Of a stretch of 64,000 nucleotides of DNA, positions 31,616-41,484 are shown piece after piece. The position numbers were made by a program, and so were the translations under genes. The number at the start of each line of letters is the position of its first letter. Position 1 is the first letter of the stretch. Origin of the DNA: Onthophagus taurus (Eukaryota; Arthropoda; Insecta; Coleoptera; Scarabaeidae); NCBI RefSeq assembly GCF_036711975.1, contig NW_027248945.1:62001-126000 (forward strand), read 5' to 3'. The notes beneath the pieces are model-generated. The model was given only the letters and a program-made list of their open reading frames with translations, was not told where the DNA came from and did not search any database.

Positions 31616-31864
31616 ATGGGATACAATCAGTCTAAAGAAAATAAAGAAATAATAATAAGTCAAGCGGGAAATTCTGGAGGAGCAACGTCTGGATTAGATA
31701 AATTGTTCACCACATGGGAAATTGGTTATGCAGTAATTATAATCCTTATCCTGATTTTCGTGGGTGCATACATTTGGCGTCGGTGTATGAAGAAGTTAGA
31801 GAAGAGAATCCGACTGGAAGTTTCTAGGAGCCAAGAATTAGTGTCTATGCGCGACAATGTTTAA
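31616..31864 (+). CDS. Small predicted myristoylated membrane protein ahead of gag
   Basis: An ATG-started 82-residue frame lies between the primer site and gag. It begins MGYNQSKENKEI, which fits an N-myristoylation signal (MGxxxS). Residues 36-55 (IGYAVIIILILIFVGAYIW) form one strong hydrophobic helix, followed by a very basic tail (RRCMKKLEKRIRLEVSRSQE). Myristate plus a single membrane segment plus a basic C-terminus suggests a membrane-associated protein. Small ORFs in this place are not a standard part of Ty3 elements; I do not know a described function. The frame is intact although the next gene is broken, and it ends 30 bases before the gag ATG. A chance ORF with this order of features is unlikely but possible. 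Confidence 0.6.
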   Translation: MGYNQSKENKEIIISQAGNSGGATSGLDKLFTTWEIGYAVIIILILIFVGAYIWRRCMKKLEKRIRLEVSRSQELVSMRDNV

Positions 31865-31894
31865 CAATAAATAAGTGCGTACCTAAACTGCTTT

Positions 31895-33006
31895 ATGGAG
31901 ACAGTGGATAAATTTAAAAAAGTTTTGGAAGAACTTAAGGTAAATAAGACAAATATAATTAAAGATAATCAAGAAAGAAGAAAAAACTTAGAATTAACTC
32001 ATAAAAGATTAGCAGATATAGATAAATTTTCAGATAGGTTAGATTTATTAAAATTAGAAGCTAGTAAGGATTTTTCAAATTTAGACGTTTTAGATCAAAT
32101 AAAAAAGTATGTTAATAAAATAGATAATATTATTATAGAATCTCGTAATATTCTTAAAGATAGGTTAAAAATAGATATAAAAATGGGGGAAAAATTTGAT
32201 TTAAAAACAGCGGGTAGTTTGTTGCCTGTTATGGATGGTAGTGAAGATACTACTAAAAAACTATTAGATTCAATAGAACTGTACTCTGAATTATTACAAG
32301 CTGATGACCAAAAATTTTTAATAACGTATGTGCTAAAAACTAGACTATAAAAGATATTCGTGATAATTATGTAACGAAAAAATCCGCCACAACACTGTCG
32401 ATGCAACTTCATCAAGCTCGACAACTAAATAAATCAGTAACTGAATTTGGTCAGGAAATCGAACAATTGCTGAGTGATTTAACATTATCACAGGCGGGAG
32501 ATGATGACAATCTTTTAATATCTTTACGCGAAGTAAATGAAAAAATAGCAATTAATTCTTTTTGTAATGGTGTTAGAAACCATGATTTGCGAACGATATT
32601 AAAATCAAGAAATTGCAAATCATTAAAAGATGTGATCTCTGTGGCATTAGATGAAGAACGGAATAAACCATCATCTTCAAATATGTTTTATTTCAACAAA
32701 TCCTCAAATAATAATCAAGGGTTTCAGTTTAGATCAGGTCGTGGTAGTAGAAATAGGGGTCAACTAAGGGCCTGCCGTCCTTTTAATCATAATCGCGGTG
32801 GAAATTTCAGAGGATCATATAACCAATACAGTAATAGTAACCCAAATAATCAATCAAATAAATCAAATTTAAATAATTTTAACCAAAGAGGCAATAGAAG
32901 TCGTGGAAGATTTCAATCGGGTCGACAGTCTCAACCAAGTCGAGAGAATGTTTGGACTGCAAATTCGGAAGAAAATTCATCCGAAACTCAGTTTTTTCGT
33001 GAATAA
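31895..33006 (+). pseudogene. gag: Gag of the mdg1/412-like element, frameshifted
   Basis: The first frame (31895-32350) starts METVDKFKKVLEEL and is rich in coiled-coil heptads, ending YVLKTRL-stop. The second (from about 32345, in a different frame) carries KKSATTLSMQLHQARQLNKS, SLREVNEKIAINSFCNGVRN and LRTILKSRNCKSLKD, the capsid region of mdg1/412-type Gag. It closes with an RG/N/Q-rich tail (FRSGRGSRNRGQLRACRPFN) in place of zinc knuckles. The frame break at about 32350 also seems to lack sequence between the two parts. The second frame overlaps the start of pol by 104 bases; pol is in the +1 register relative to this part. Confidence 0.75.
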
Positions 33007-33662
33007 AAGTTCAGAATGTGAGGTATTATGTATGAACGGTATGAATTATGTTTCACTGCATTATAGAAATCAATTATTGACTTTTCTTTTAGACACGGGT
33101 GCTACTGCTAGTGTAATTTTTTCAAAATTTTTAAAAGGTGATGAAATTATTGATAAAAGTCGTAACATCGTAATAAATGGAATTGCAGGTTCCATTACTT
33201 CATCTGGTACAGTAGATCTTTCACTAGAATCAAATAATCACGCAATTAACCATAAATTTTTAATAATTAATGATTTAGGATCAGGTATGAATGGAATTAT
33301 TGGATCTGATTTCTTTACGAAACACGCAGCAACGATCGATTTTGAAAAATTTTTATTTTCTTTTTGGGATAAGACTTCAAAAATAACAATTAATTTAGAA
33401 TCTAGTTACAACAGTTTTACAACTATCCCTCCACGTTGTGAAATAATAAAGTATTACAGGGTAAATGAAGTAGACGATTGTGTAATTTTGCCTAACGAAA
33501 TTACTGAAGGTGTTTTTACAGCAGGAGCTATCGTGAGACCAAAATCTCACATGATTCCTGTACGTATTTTAAATACCCATGATAAAGAAATTAAAATTCG
33601 AAATTTTTCACCAAACACATGTAAATTATCCAAATTTTACTTATATAATTTTGATGACAATC
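32903..33662 (+). CDS. pol: Pol, first part (protease), interrupted by the nested Ty3
   Basis: The frame overlaps gag, then encodes an aspartic protease: LLTFLLDTGATASVIFSKFL with the active-site DTGA, and MNGIIGSDFFTKHAATIDFE as the later flap/IGxD block. A linker to the RT follows. At 33658-33662 the target duplication CAATC marks the insertion of the mag-like element; beyond that the frame reads into the LTR and stops at once. The same frame resumes at 38108 after the second CAATC, so the insertion alone splits this gene. Confidence 0.85.
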
Positions 33663-33839
33663 TGTAATGTATAGAGAACTTGAATGCGCATGACTGCAAA
33701 CAGGTTTGGGTGACTACGAGTATTAGAAGAATGAGTCGTTACAAAAGCGTCAAGAACCAAGATGGTAAAAAGACATGAAATTAAGTGAGAATAAAGTTTA
33801 GTTTATTACAAATCGAAGTGTTTATTATAAACCATTACA
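33663..33839 (+). repeat. 5' LTR of the mag-like element
   Basis: 177 bp. It differs from the 3' LTR at one base (GACTACG here, GATTACG there, about position 33714). It contains the polyadenylation-like GAATAAAG at about 33789. Confidence 0.9.
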
Positions 33840-33840
33840 T

Positions 33841-33858
33841 TGGCGACGAGGATTAAAA
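33841..33858 (+). promoter_or_regulatory. Primer binding site of the mag-like element
   Basis: TGGCGACGAGGATTAAAA begins one base after the LTR end. The TGGCGACGAGGA start is typical of mag-group Ty3 elements. The ATG of gag follows at 33863. Confidence 0.65.
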
Positions 33859-33862
33859 TAAA

Positions 33863-34705
33863 ATGCCAAATCAGCAAGGAGAGGAAGGTTCGAGCGGCGG
33901 AGCACAAGTATTGGGCCAGTTACGCGAATTTAAACTCCATGTATCTGATTGGAATATTTACAAAGCACGTCTCAATAATTATTTTCTGGCTAACACAATA
34001 GAAAATGACGATAGGAAAAGAGCGGTGCTACTTAATATGCTGGACGAAGACGCCTATAGGCTCGTGTTTAATTTATGTATGCCGATTGTACCGGAATTAA
34101 AATTCTTCGATGATATAAAAGAGGTAATGGATGGATATTTTACGCCGCAGACGTCGATTTTTGCAGAAAGGATAAAATTCTACGAGTCGCGGAAAGAAAA
34201 AAATGAAGCTGTTAAAGATTGGGCAACACGTGTTAGGAGTTTAGCGATCACGTGCGATTTCGGCGATTATCTGGAGGTAGCAACAAGAGATAAATTCATC
34301 ACTGGATTCGAAAGGGGTGCAGTGCTCGATCGTTTGCTGGAAGAAAAGTTAACAGTGACATTTTTAAAAGCGGTCGAAATAGCAGAATCGAAAATGGCTG
34401 CTCAAGATTCCTTTAATATCCAAATCAAGAAAGAAGAGGTTTATACTGTCCGAGAAACCGGTACAGGAGGAAAACGCGCAGGACATGGTACGAATTGGGA
34501 ACGTCATCATCAACGTCAGAGCAGCGACGGCGCAGAAGAGTATCAACAAAGAAGACGTCAAAATTTTACGAAGAATAATCGTGGAGGAGCCGTAAGATGC
34601 AAAGTATGCGGTTACGAAGGACATGTAAAAGATAAGTGCAATTATCGTAATTATTTTTGTAAAATTTGCAATAAAAAAGGCCATTTAGCTAGAGTTTGTA
34701 GATAG
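33863..34705 (+). CDS. gag: Gag of the mag-like element, with two zinc knuckles
   Basis: 280 residues from ATG 33863. An N-terminal capsid domain contains LREFKLHVSDWNIYKARL, KRAVLLNMLDEDAYRLVFNL and DYLEVATRDKFITGF, as in mag-type Gag. After a Q/R-rich linker (HHQRQSSDGAEEYQQRR) come two CCHC knuckles: CKVCGYEGHVKDKC and CKICNKKGHLARVC. The frame ends with TAG at 34703-34705, and the pol gene continues in the same frame with no other stop. Production of Gag-Pol would thus need read-through of one amber codon, unless the stop is a fresh mutation. The gene is otherwise intact. Confidence 0.9.
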   Translation: MPNQQGEEGSSGGAQVLGQLREFKLHVSDWNIYKARLNNYFLANTIENDDRKRAVLLNMLDEDAYRLVFNLCMPIVPELKFFDDIKEVMDGYFTPQTSIFAERIKFYESRKEKNEAVKDWATRVRSLAITCDFGDYLEVATRDKFITGFERGAVLDRLLEEKLTVTFLKAVEIAESKMAAQDSFNIQIKKEEVYTVRETGTGGKRAGHGTNWERHHQRQSSDGAEEYQQRRRQNFTKNNRGGAVRCKVCGYEGHVKDKCNYRNYFCKICNKKGHLARVCR

Positions 34706-37700
34706 AGAATCGGTAGAACAAATTTTGTAAATGATGAAACAGCTGATGACATCGTGTTGTATAATGTAAACACATTTAAATCCGTAGCTCCGTATTTTTT
34801 GAATTTAATAATAATGGATAAACCATTTAATTTTCAAATCGACACAGGATCGTCGTTATCGCTAATTTCGGAAGAATTGTATAAACAACAATTTCCAAAT
34901 GTGCCGTTATGCGACAATAAAGTAAAGAGTTTGTTTTTTTATGATGGGTCAATGGTTAAACCGGTTGGTAGTTGCAGATTGAAAGTTAAATATAACATGA
35001 AAACATTCGATTTTGATTTTCACGTATTAAAAGACGGTGGACCTCCGATAATTGGTCGAGATTTTTTAAATAGATTTGAGGTTAAATTCAATATGGGGTT
35101 TATAGATAATGGAAAATCACAAGTTTCACAATTGTTAGAAAAATATAAAGGAATTTTTGATGATCAATTAGGGAAATTTAAAAAGGGTCTTGCTAGTATT
35201 AAGTTAGTTGATAGTAAAATTGGTCCCAAATTTTATAAACCTAGACCAGTACCGTATGCGATTAGAGAATTAGTTAGCGATGAAATTGATAGATTGTGTT
35301 CTTTAGGAATACTAGTACCAGTGGATTTTAGTCGATGGGCGTCACCAGTTGTGCCAGTTCTGAGAAAGGATGGAAAAGTGCGGCTGTGTGGCGATTATAG
35401 AATTACGATAAATCCACATATCGAAGTAGATAAACACCCGCTGCCGAGGATAGAAGACCTATTTAGCAAGTTACAAGGAGGAAAGAAGTTTACGAAGCTA
35501 GATATGGGACAAGCTTACCAGCAAATAGAGTTGGACGCGCAATCACAGGAGTTGGTAACAATTTCGACCCATAAGGGATTATTTAAGCAAACGCGATTAC
35601 TTTTCGGAGTATCGTCAGCCGGAGCTAAATTTCAAAAGATCATGGAATCTTTACTAGGCGGCATGAAGGGCGTAATAGTATTTTTAGATGATATTCTGAT
35701 AACGGGCGCATCGGATACTGAACACATAGATAATTTAGAAAGAGTTCTTAGTAAATTAGATGAAGTTAACTTAAAATTGAAACGCGAAAAATGTTTTTTC
35801 TTTAAAGAACAAGTAGAGTATCTAGGGTACGTCATAGATGCAGAAGGTTTACATCCGTGCAAAAAGAAAATAAGTGCTATTAAGAATTGTCCGAGACCAG
35901 AAAATGTAACGCAATTAAAGTCATTCTTAGGTATGGTTAATTATTACGGTAAATTTATAAAAAACTTGTCTACAGTATTATACCCGTTATATAATTTGTT
36001 GAAAGATAAAGTTAAATGGCATTGGTCGCAAAAATGTCAAGAATCTTTTGACGAAATAAAACAGTTAATGTTATCGACCAAAGTTCTAGTACATTTTAAT
36101 CCAGAAATGCAAATAAGATTAACAGTTGATGCTTCTTCATATGGAATAGGGGCTGTTCTCAGCCATGAGTTCGAACGGGGAAAACATAAACCCATTGCTT
36201 TCGCGTCGCGAGTGTTAACGGCGGCCGAAAAAAGGTATTCTCAAATTGAAAAGGAAGCTTTAGCAATAATATACGGGGTACTAAAATTTAATCAGTATTT
36301 ATTCGGAAAACGGTTTAAGCTAGTAACCGATCATAAGCCATTATTAACGATTTTTGGAGAAAAGAAGGGAATTCCGGAATTTGCTGCAAATAGATTGCGT
36401 CGTTGGGCGGTAATTTTGTCTAATTATCAATATGATATAGTTTATGTTCCTTCTAAAGACAACGTAGCAGATTGTTTATCACGTTTACCATGTAAGGAAG
36501 AAAATACGGTTAAAATAGAAGATGTTGAATTAGATTATTGTTATTTTTTTAGTAAAAGCGCTGACCTCAATTTAGATTTGAACTTGATAGTAGAGGAAAC
36601 GAAAAAAGATCCAGTTTTGACGAAGGTTAAAGAGTTCATTTTAGCGGGTTGGCCTAAATATGTATATGATAAACGTTTAAAACAATATTTTGGTAAGCGC
36701 CATGAATTGGTAATTTCAAAAAATGTAATAATGTGGAATCACAGGGTAATTCCGCCAGAAAAATTAAAAACGAATATATTAAGAGAACTCCATGCGACGC
36801 ACATGGGAGTTGTAAAAATGAAGTCTTTGGCACGTGCATATTTTTGGTGGCCTTACTTAGATGAAGCAATAGAAAAAGTTGCAACAAGTTGCGAAATATG
36901 TTCGAAATTAAGCAATAATCCTCCCAAAACAGAGTTGAAATGTTGGGAATGGCCTAAACGCGCTTGGGAACGTCTGCACATTGATTTTTTAGGGCCTATA
37001 GAAGGTAAACAATATTTGGTTATCGTGGATGGATACACCAAATGGATAGAAGTTGCTCAGACGAAATCGACCGATACGCAGTCAGTAATAAGAGTATTAA
37101 GAGAAATAATAGCGCGATTTGGATTGCCCGATTACATTATATCAGATAATGCCACATGTTTTTCAGCGGAAGAGTTTAAAACATTTATGAAAAAGAATGG
37201 TATTAAACACGTGACGTCTGCTCCCTATCATCCGCAATCCAATGGAGCCGCTGAAAATGCGGTAAAAATTATCAAAACGGCGTTAAAAAAGGCTCACGAA
37301 GAATCAGTGGATAAGCAGCTGGGATTATGTCGTTATTTATTTGACTATCGTAACACAGCCCACTGCACAACTGGTGTATCGCCGGCTGAATTAATGTTTG
37401 GAAGAAAACTAAAAACTAGGTTTGATATAATTTTACCGGGTAGGAAATATAAAAGTAACAAAACGGTTCGAAAAATAGTAAAGACTAAACTAGGTAAACA
37501 AAAAGAATATTTTAGAGGTTATAAATTGCGAAAATTTTATAAGGGGGAGGATGTTATGGTTAAGGATTATAGAGTTAAGTCAAAATGTAATTGGATACGA
37601 GGAAAAATTAAAGAGTTATTAGGCAATGTAATGTATTTAGTTGAAATACCAGAGATTGGAGTGTGGAGAAGGCACGCTAATCAAATAAAAAAAACCTGGC

Positions 37701-37849
37701 AAGGTAATATAAAAAAAAATGATAATCATGTTAATACCGCGGAGAAAACGACAAAAACATTTGAAAGTCGAACAAAGCGTAGATCTGATTTTATGTTAAG
37801 GCCGAGAACTAATTTAAGATCTCCTGATAGATTAAAATATGATGTATAA
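34706..37849 (+). CDS. pol: Pol of the mag-like element (PR-RT-RH-INT), intact
   Basis: The open frame follows directly after the gag stop, in phase with it, and runs to 37849 (over 1040 codons). Domains: protease with FNFQIDTGSSLSLIS and PIIGRDFL; RT with ASPVVPVLRKDGKVRLCGDY, LDMGQAYQQIELD, and the catalytic VFLDDILITG; RNase H with LTVDASSYGIGAVL, YSQIEKEALAIIYG and VTDHKPLL; integrase with an HHCC zinc finger (ELHATHMG...CEICSKLS), catalytic Asp in IDFLGP, Asp in ISDNATCF and Glu in NGAAENAVK; and a basic C-terminus (TRPRTNLRS-like). No stops or frameshifts are visible. There is no ATG at the very start, in keeping with synthesis as a Gag-Pol fusion. Confidence 0.92.
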   Translation, partial: RIGRTNFVNDETADDIVLYNVNTFKSVAPYFLNLIIMDKPFNFQIDTGSSLSLISEELYKQQFPNVPLCDNKVKSLFFYDGSMVKPVGSCRLKVKYNMKTFDFDFHVLKDGGPPIIGRDFLNRFEVKFNMGFIDNGKSQVSQLLEKYKGIFDDQLGKFKKGLASIKLVDSKIGPKFYKPRPVPYAIRELVSDEIDRLCSLGILVPVDFSRWASPVVPVLRKDGKVRLCGDYRITINPHIEVDKHPLPRIEDLFSKLQGGKKFTKLDMGQAYQQIELDAQSQELVTISTHKGLFKQTRLLFGVSSAGAKFQKIMESLLGGMKGVIVFLDDILITGASDTEHIDNLERVLSKLDEVNLKLKREKCFFFKEQVEYLGYVIDAEGLHPCKKKISAIKNCPRPENVTQLKSFLGMVNYYGKFIKNLSTVLYPLYNLLKDKVKWHWSQKCQESFDEIKQLMLSTKVLVHFNPEMQIRLTVDASSYGIGAVLSHEFERGKHKPIAFASRVLTAAEKRYSQIEKEALAIIYGVLKFNQYLFGKRFKLVTDHKPLLTIFGEKKGIPEFAANRLRRWAVILSNYQYDIVYVPSKDNVADCLSRLPCKEENTVKIEDVELDYCYFFSKSADLNLDLNLIVEETKKDPVLTKVKEFILAGWPKYVYDKRLKQYFGKRHELVISKNVIMWNHRVIPPEKLKTNILRELHATHMGVVKMKSLARAYFWWPYLDEAIEKVATSCEICSKLSNNPPKTELKCWEWPKRAWERLHIDFLGPIEGKQYLVIVDGYTKWIEVAQTKSTDTQSVIRVLREIIARFGLPDYIISDNATCFSAEEFKTFMKKNGIKHVTSAPYHPQSNGAAENAVKIIKTALKKAHEESVDKQLGLCRYLFDYRNTAHCTTGVSPAELMFGRKLKTRFDIILPGRKYKSNKTVRKIVKTKLGKQKEYFRGYKLRKFYKGEDVMVKDYRVKSKCNWIRGKIKELLGNVMYLVEIPEIGVWRRHANQIKKTWQGNIKKNDNHVNTAEKTTKTFESRTKRRSDFMLRPRTNLRSPDRLKYDV

Positions 37850-37908
37850 GGTATAGAGTAATTAGTTTATGTAGTATATAAGATATAGGGTTAGTTTAAT
37901 GACTATTT

Positions 37909-37925
37909 AATTTAGGGGGAAGTGA
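37909..37925 (+). promoter_or_regulatory. Polypurine tract of the mag-like element
   Basis: The purine run AGGGGGAAGTGA, with one T near its end, abuts the 3' LTR, as expected for plus-strand priming. Confidence 0.65.
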
Positions 37926-38102
37926 TGTAATGTATAGAGAACTTGAATGCGCATGACTGCAAACAGGTTTGGGTGATTACGAGTATTAGAAGAATGAGTC
38001 GTTACAAAAGCGTCAAGAACCAAGATGGTAAAAAGACATGAAATTAAGTGAGAATAAAGTTTAGTTTATTACAAATCGAAGTGTTTATTATAAACCATTA
38101 CA
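37926..38102 (+). repeat. 3' LTR of the mag-like element
   Basis: 177 bp, followed by the second copy of the target duplication CAATC at 38103-38107. It differs from the 5' LTR at one base. Confidence 0.9.
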
Positions 38103-41049
38103 CAATCATAATTCGGTAGATAGAGTAAGTAAATTGTTAAATAAAATTGATGTAAAAGATTTAAACAGCGAAGAAAGAAATTCGGTTCACAAAATTTGCG
38201 CGAAATATGCTGATGTGTTTCTTTTAGAAGGAGATTCGTTAACAGTGACGAATATTGTTTCAGAAAGCATTCGATTAAAGAAAGATGCAAAACCTGTTTA
38301 TATTAAACCCTATAGATTACCTCATTCACAGAAAACTGAGATCGATAAGCAAATTCAAACATTATTGCAAAACGGTATTATTGAGGAAACCAAATCAACT
38401 TGGTCTTCTCCTCTTTTAATTGTTCCAAAAAAGACGGACAATTTTGGTAATAAAAGTTGGAGAGTAGTGATTGACTACCGACAGTTAAATTCAAATATCG
38501 AAGACGATCGATTCCCATTACCAAATGTGACAGAGATTTTAGATTCCTTATCGGGAGCGGTTTATTTTTCACACTTAGATTTATCTCAAGGGTACTACCA
38601 GGTTAAATTAGATGAAGACAGCAGGAAGTACACAGCTTTTACTACTAGTAAGGGTCAATATCAAATGACTAGGTTACCCATGGGGTTAAAAACTAGTCCA
38701 AATTCCTTTTCAAGGGTTATGACTATAGCTATGTCCGGATTAAATTATGAATCGTGTTTTGTTTATTTAGATGATCTCATAGTATTTGGTAATAACTTAA
38801 GCAATCACAATCAAAATTTAACAATAGTTCTTAATAGACTTAGAAAGGTTAATTTAAAATTGAACCCCGGAAAGTGCAAATTTTTGAAAAAACAAGTTTT
38901 ATATTTAGGGCATGTAATTTCGTCTGAAGGGATTCTTCCGGATCCAAGCAAAATTACTGTTGTTAGAGATTATCCTGTTCCAAAAGATTCAAACGAATGT
39001 AAAAGATTTATTGCTTTCGCAAATTACTACCGAAAATTTATTCCAAATTTTGCAAAAATTGCTTATCCTTTAAATAAACTAACGCGTAAAATGGTAGAAT
39101 TTAATTGGGACGAACAATGTCAAGAATCTTTTGAAACCTTAAAAACCGCTTTGGTTAGCCCACCTATTTTGCAATATCCTGATTTTAATCCGTCAAACGA
39201 ATTTACATTAACAACAGATGCATCTGGTTATGCGATTGGTGCAGTACTATCAAATGCAGATAATAAACCAGTAGCATACGCCAGTAGAGCATTAAACAAA
39301 TCAGAGACCAATTATGCAACAATAGAAAAAGAGCTTTTAGCTATTGTTTGGGCTGTAAAACACTTTCGACCATATTTATATGGGAAAAAATTTAAAGTTT
39401 ATACTGACCATAGACCCTTGACATATCTTTTTGGAATGAATAACCCGTCTTCTCGGTTGATAAAGTTTAGACTCGTATTAGAGGAATTCGATTTCTCAGT
39501 ACATTACGTTAAAGGTAAAGACAATTCAACAGCTGATGCTTTATCAAGAATTGTTGTTAATTCCAATGATTTTAAAACCATGTCGGAGAATATTTTTGTA
39601 CTTACAAGATCGAAACAAAAACTAAAACAAAATTCTGAAATGGATGAAGGTGTAAATGACGAAACTGATGAAGGGACTGGCCACCTCGGAATCGTTGAGT
39701 TATTGAAACCTCCACCAAATTCAATAGAATTACGGCAATGTAACAATAAACGCTTAATGGAAGAAGAGAAAGTAATTTATGATAAAAAACTGAAGATAAT
39801 TTTTATTAAATCGAGTTCTCGATCAATTCTTGCCTTCGAAGCGGTGTTGAGAGACTTGAGTCACACGTGTGAAATAAATAATATTGCGCAAATATTTATA
39901 TTAAAATCTCGAGATAATGATAAATTAATTAAGCGATTGTCGAAAAGTGTTACTTTACTAAACGAATTAAAATTACAAATAAACGTAATCAGTAAAGCAT
40001 GTTATATCGATTGTAAGCAAACACGTCAATTGATATTGAATGATTTTCATATTCTTCCGACTGGGGGACATGCGGGTATAAATCGTATGTATGCTAACAT
40101 TAAACGGTATTATTTATGGGAAAATCTAAAAGTTGATATAACAAAATTCGTAAAAAGGTGCGAAGAATGCCAACGTTATAAACATTCGATAAATCATAAA
40201 GAACCGGTAACAATAACAACAACAGCTTCATCTGCGTTTGAAAAAGTTTATTTAGATTTGGTAGGTCCGTTAAATCAGGATGATGATGATAATCGGTATA
40301 TATTAACCATTCAATGCGAACTCACAAAATTCGTAGAAGGATATCCTCTTAAAAACAAAGAATCCGAAACTGTGGCGAGATCATTCGTAAACAACTTTAT
40401 ATTAAGATACGGGATCCCAAATGAGATTGCTACAGATAAGGGAACTGAGTTTTTAAGTCAGGTGTTCAAAGAAACAGCAAAATTGTTAGGTATTAAACAA
40501 TTAAATTCAACCGCTTATCACCACCAATCCCTGGGTGCCATAGAAAATAGTCATAAGCATTTAGGATCTTATTTAAGAATTCAAACATCAAATTTTTCAG
40601 ACACATGGAGCTCGTGGGTACCGTTTTGGTGTTTTTCGTATAATAACAGTGTACATACCGAGACAAAATACACTCCTTACGAATTAACTTTTGGAAAAAA
40701 GAGTAAATTGCCAAGTAATATCTTAAATAATAATAATCAACCAATTTATAATTTTGATAATTATTGCAATGAATTAAAATTTAGACTCAAATCAGCTTGG
40801 AATAATGCAAAAGATCAGTTAATTGAATCGAAAATAAAAAGAAAAAGTAGGTTAGATAGGAAATCTGATATTGTTAGTTATAAATTTAATGATAAAGTAC
40901 TATTAAAAAATGAGTCAACAAATAAATTAGACGAACTGTTCAAAGGTCCGTTTAAAGTAATTAAAGAAGACACTCCAAATGTAACACTGAAAATAAACAA
41001 TAAATTAGTTACAGTGCATAAAAATCTAGTGAAAAGATATTTAAAGTAA
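38103..41049 (+). CDS. pol: Pol, second part (RT-RH-INT) of the mdg1/412-like element
   Basis: The frame continues from the protease part across the CAATC duplication and is open to 41049. RT: TKSTWSSPLLIVPKKTDNFG, FSHLDLSQGYYQVKLDED, catalytic FVYLDDLIVFG. RNase H: LTTDASGYAIGAVLS, NYATIEKELLAIVWAVKHF, YTDHRPLTYLF. Integrase: zinc finger GGHAGINRMYANI...RCEECQRYK, catalytic Asp in YLDLVGPL, Asp in ATDKGTEF, Glu in GAIENSHK; then a GPY/F module (LFKGPFKVIKED). No stops are visible in 970 codons. Without the nested insertion the pol gene would read through; the break in gag is what makes the copy defective. Bases 41050-41200 form the 3' untranslated part with an A-run before the LTR. Confidence 0.9.
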
Positions 41050-41200
41050 AGACAAATAAAAATAAAAATTAAGTGATTTAAGTGAAAATTTATATTTAAT
41101 TTTAAGTGCAATAGTTATTAAGGAGATAATAAAGAAAAACGGATTAAAGATAAACTAATAGGTCAAAATTTTTTCAAAAAAAAAAAAAAAAGGATGAAGA

Positions 41201-41484
41201 TGTAATGGAATACAAGACAGGAAATGATTGCGGAATTTATGTAATATCGATGCGTGCAATTCGGAGGTGCATTGCACCTACGAATTGAGGACATTCAATA
41301 AAAATGTTGAACTTGCAAATTAGTTTATGTTTAATTCGAATAATATTAAGTTTTAAAATTTTAGTCTAGTATATGTAATCGTAGAGTAAGAATGAATAAA
41401 TAGAACGTTATAATTTAAACAATCTTTCAATTCCATCACCATCTAATATTCAACTTATTGAGATAACCATCAACGTTTATCACA
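41201..41484 (+). repeat. 3' LTR of the mdg1/412-like element
   Basis: 284 bp, beginning TGTAATGGAATACAAGACAG and ending ATCACA. It is preceded by an A-rich run and AGGATGAAGA, the likely polypurine tract. The following 41485-42858 holds no gene I can support; it is AT-rich, with an unexplained GC-richer patch at about 42160-42400. Confidence 0.85.

Larger units (their letters stand above)
33663..38102 (+). mobile_element. Young mag-like Ty3 element nested in pol
   Basis: LTRs of 177 bp (33663-33839 and 37926-38102) begin TGTAATGTATAG and end CCATTACA; I count one mismatch. The flanks are CAATC on both sides (33658-33662, 38103-38107), a perfect 5-bp target duplication. The interior has a primer site, gag with two zinc knuckles, and an undamaged pol, separated by a single in-frame TAG. 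The near-identity of the LTRs implies a recent insertion. The total is 4440 bp. Confidence 0.92.
31252..41484 (+). mobile_element. mdg1/412-like Ty3 element, carrying a nested Ty3
   Basis: The LTRs are 31252-31535 and 41201-41484, 284 bp each, differing at about four positions. They begin TGTAATGG (TATAATGG in the 5' copy) and end TTATCACA. Between them lie a primer site, a small membrane ORF, gag, and pol. Pol is split by a mag-like Ty3 element (33663-38102). With that insertion removed the element is about 5.8 kb. The bases next to the LTRs (CACTT and GTTTG) do not match, so the expected target duplication is missing; recombination or later mutation may explain this. Gag is frameshifted while pol appears open. 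Confidence 0.85.
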
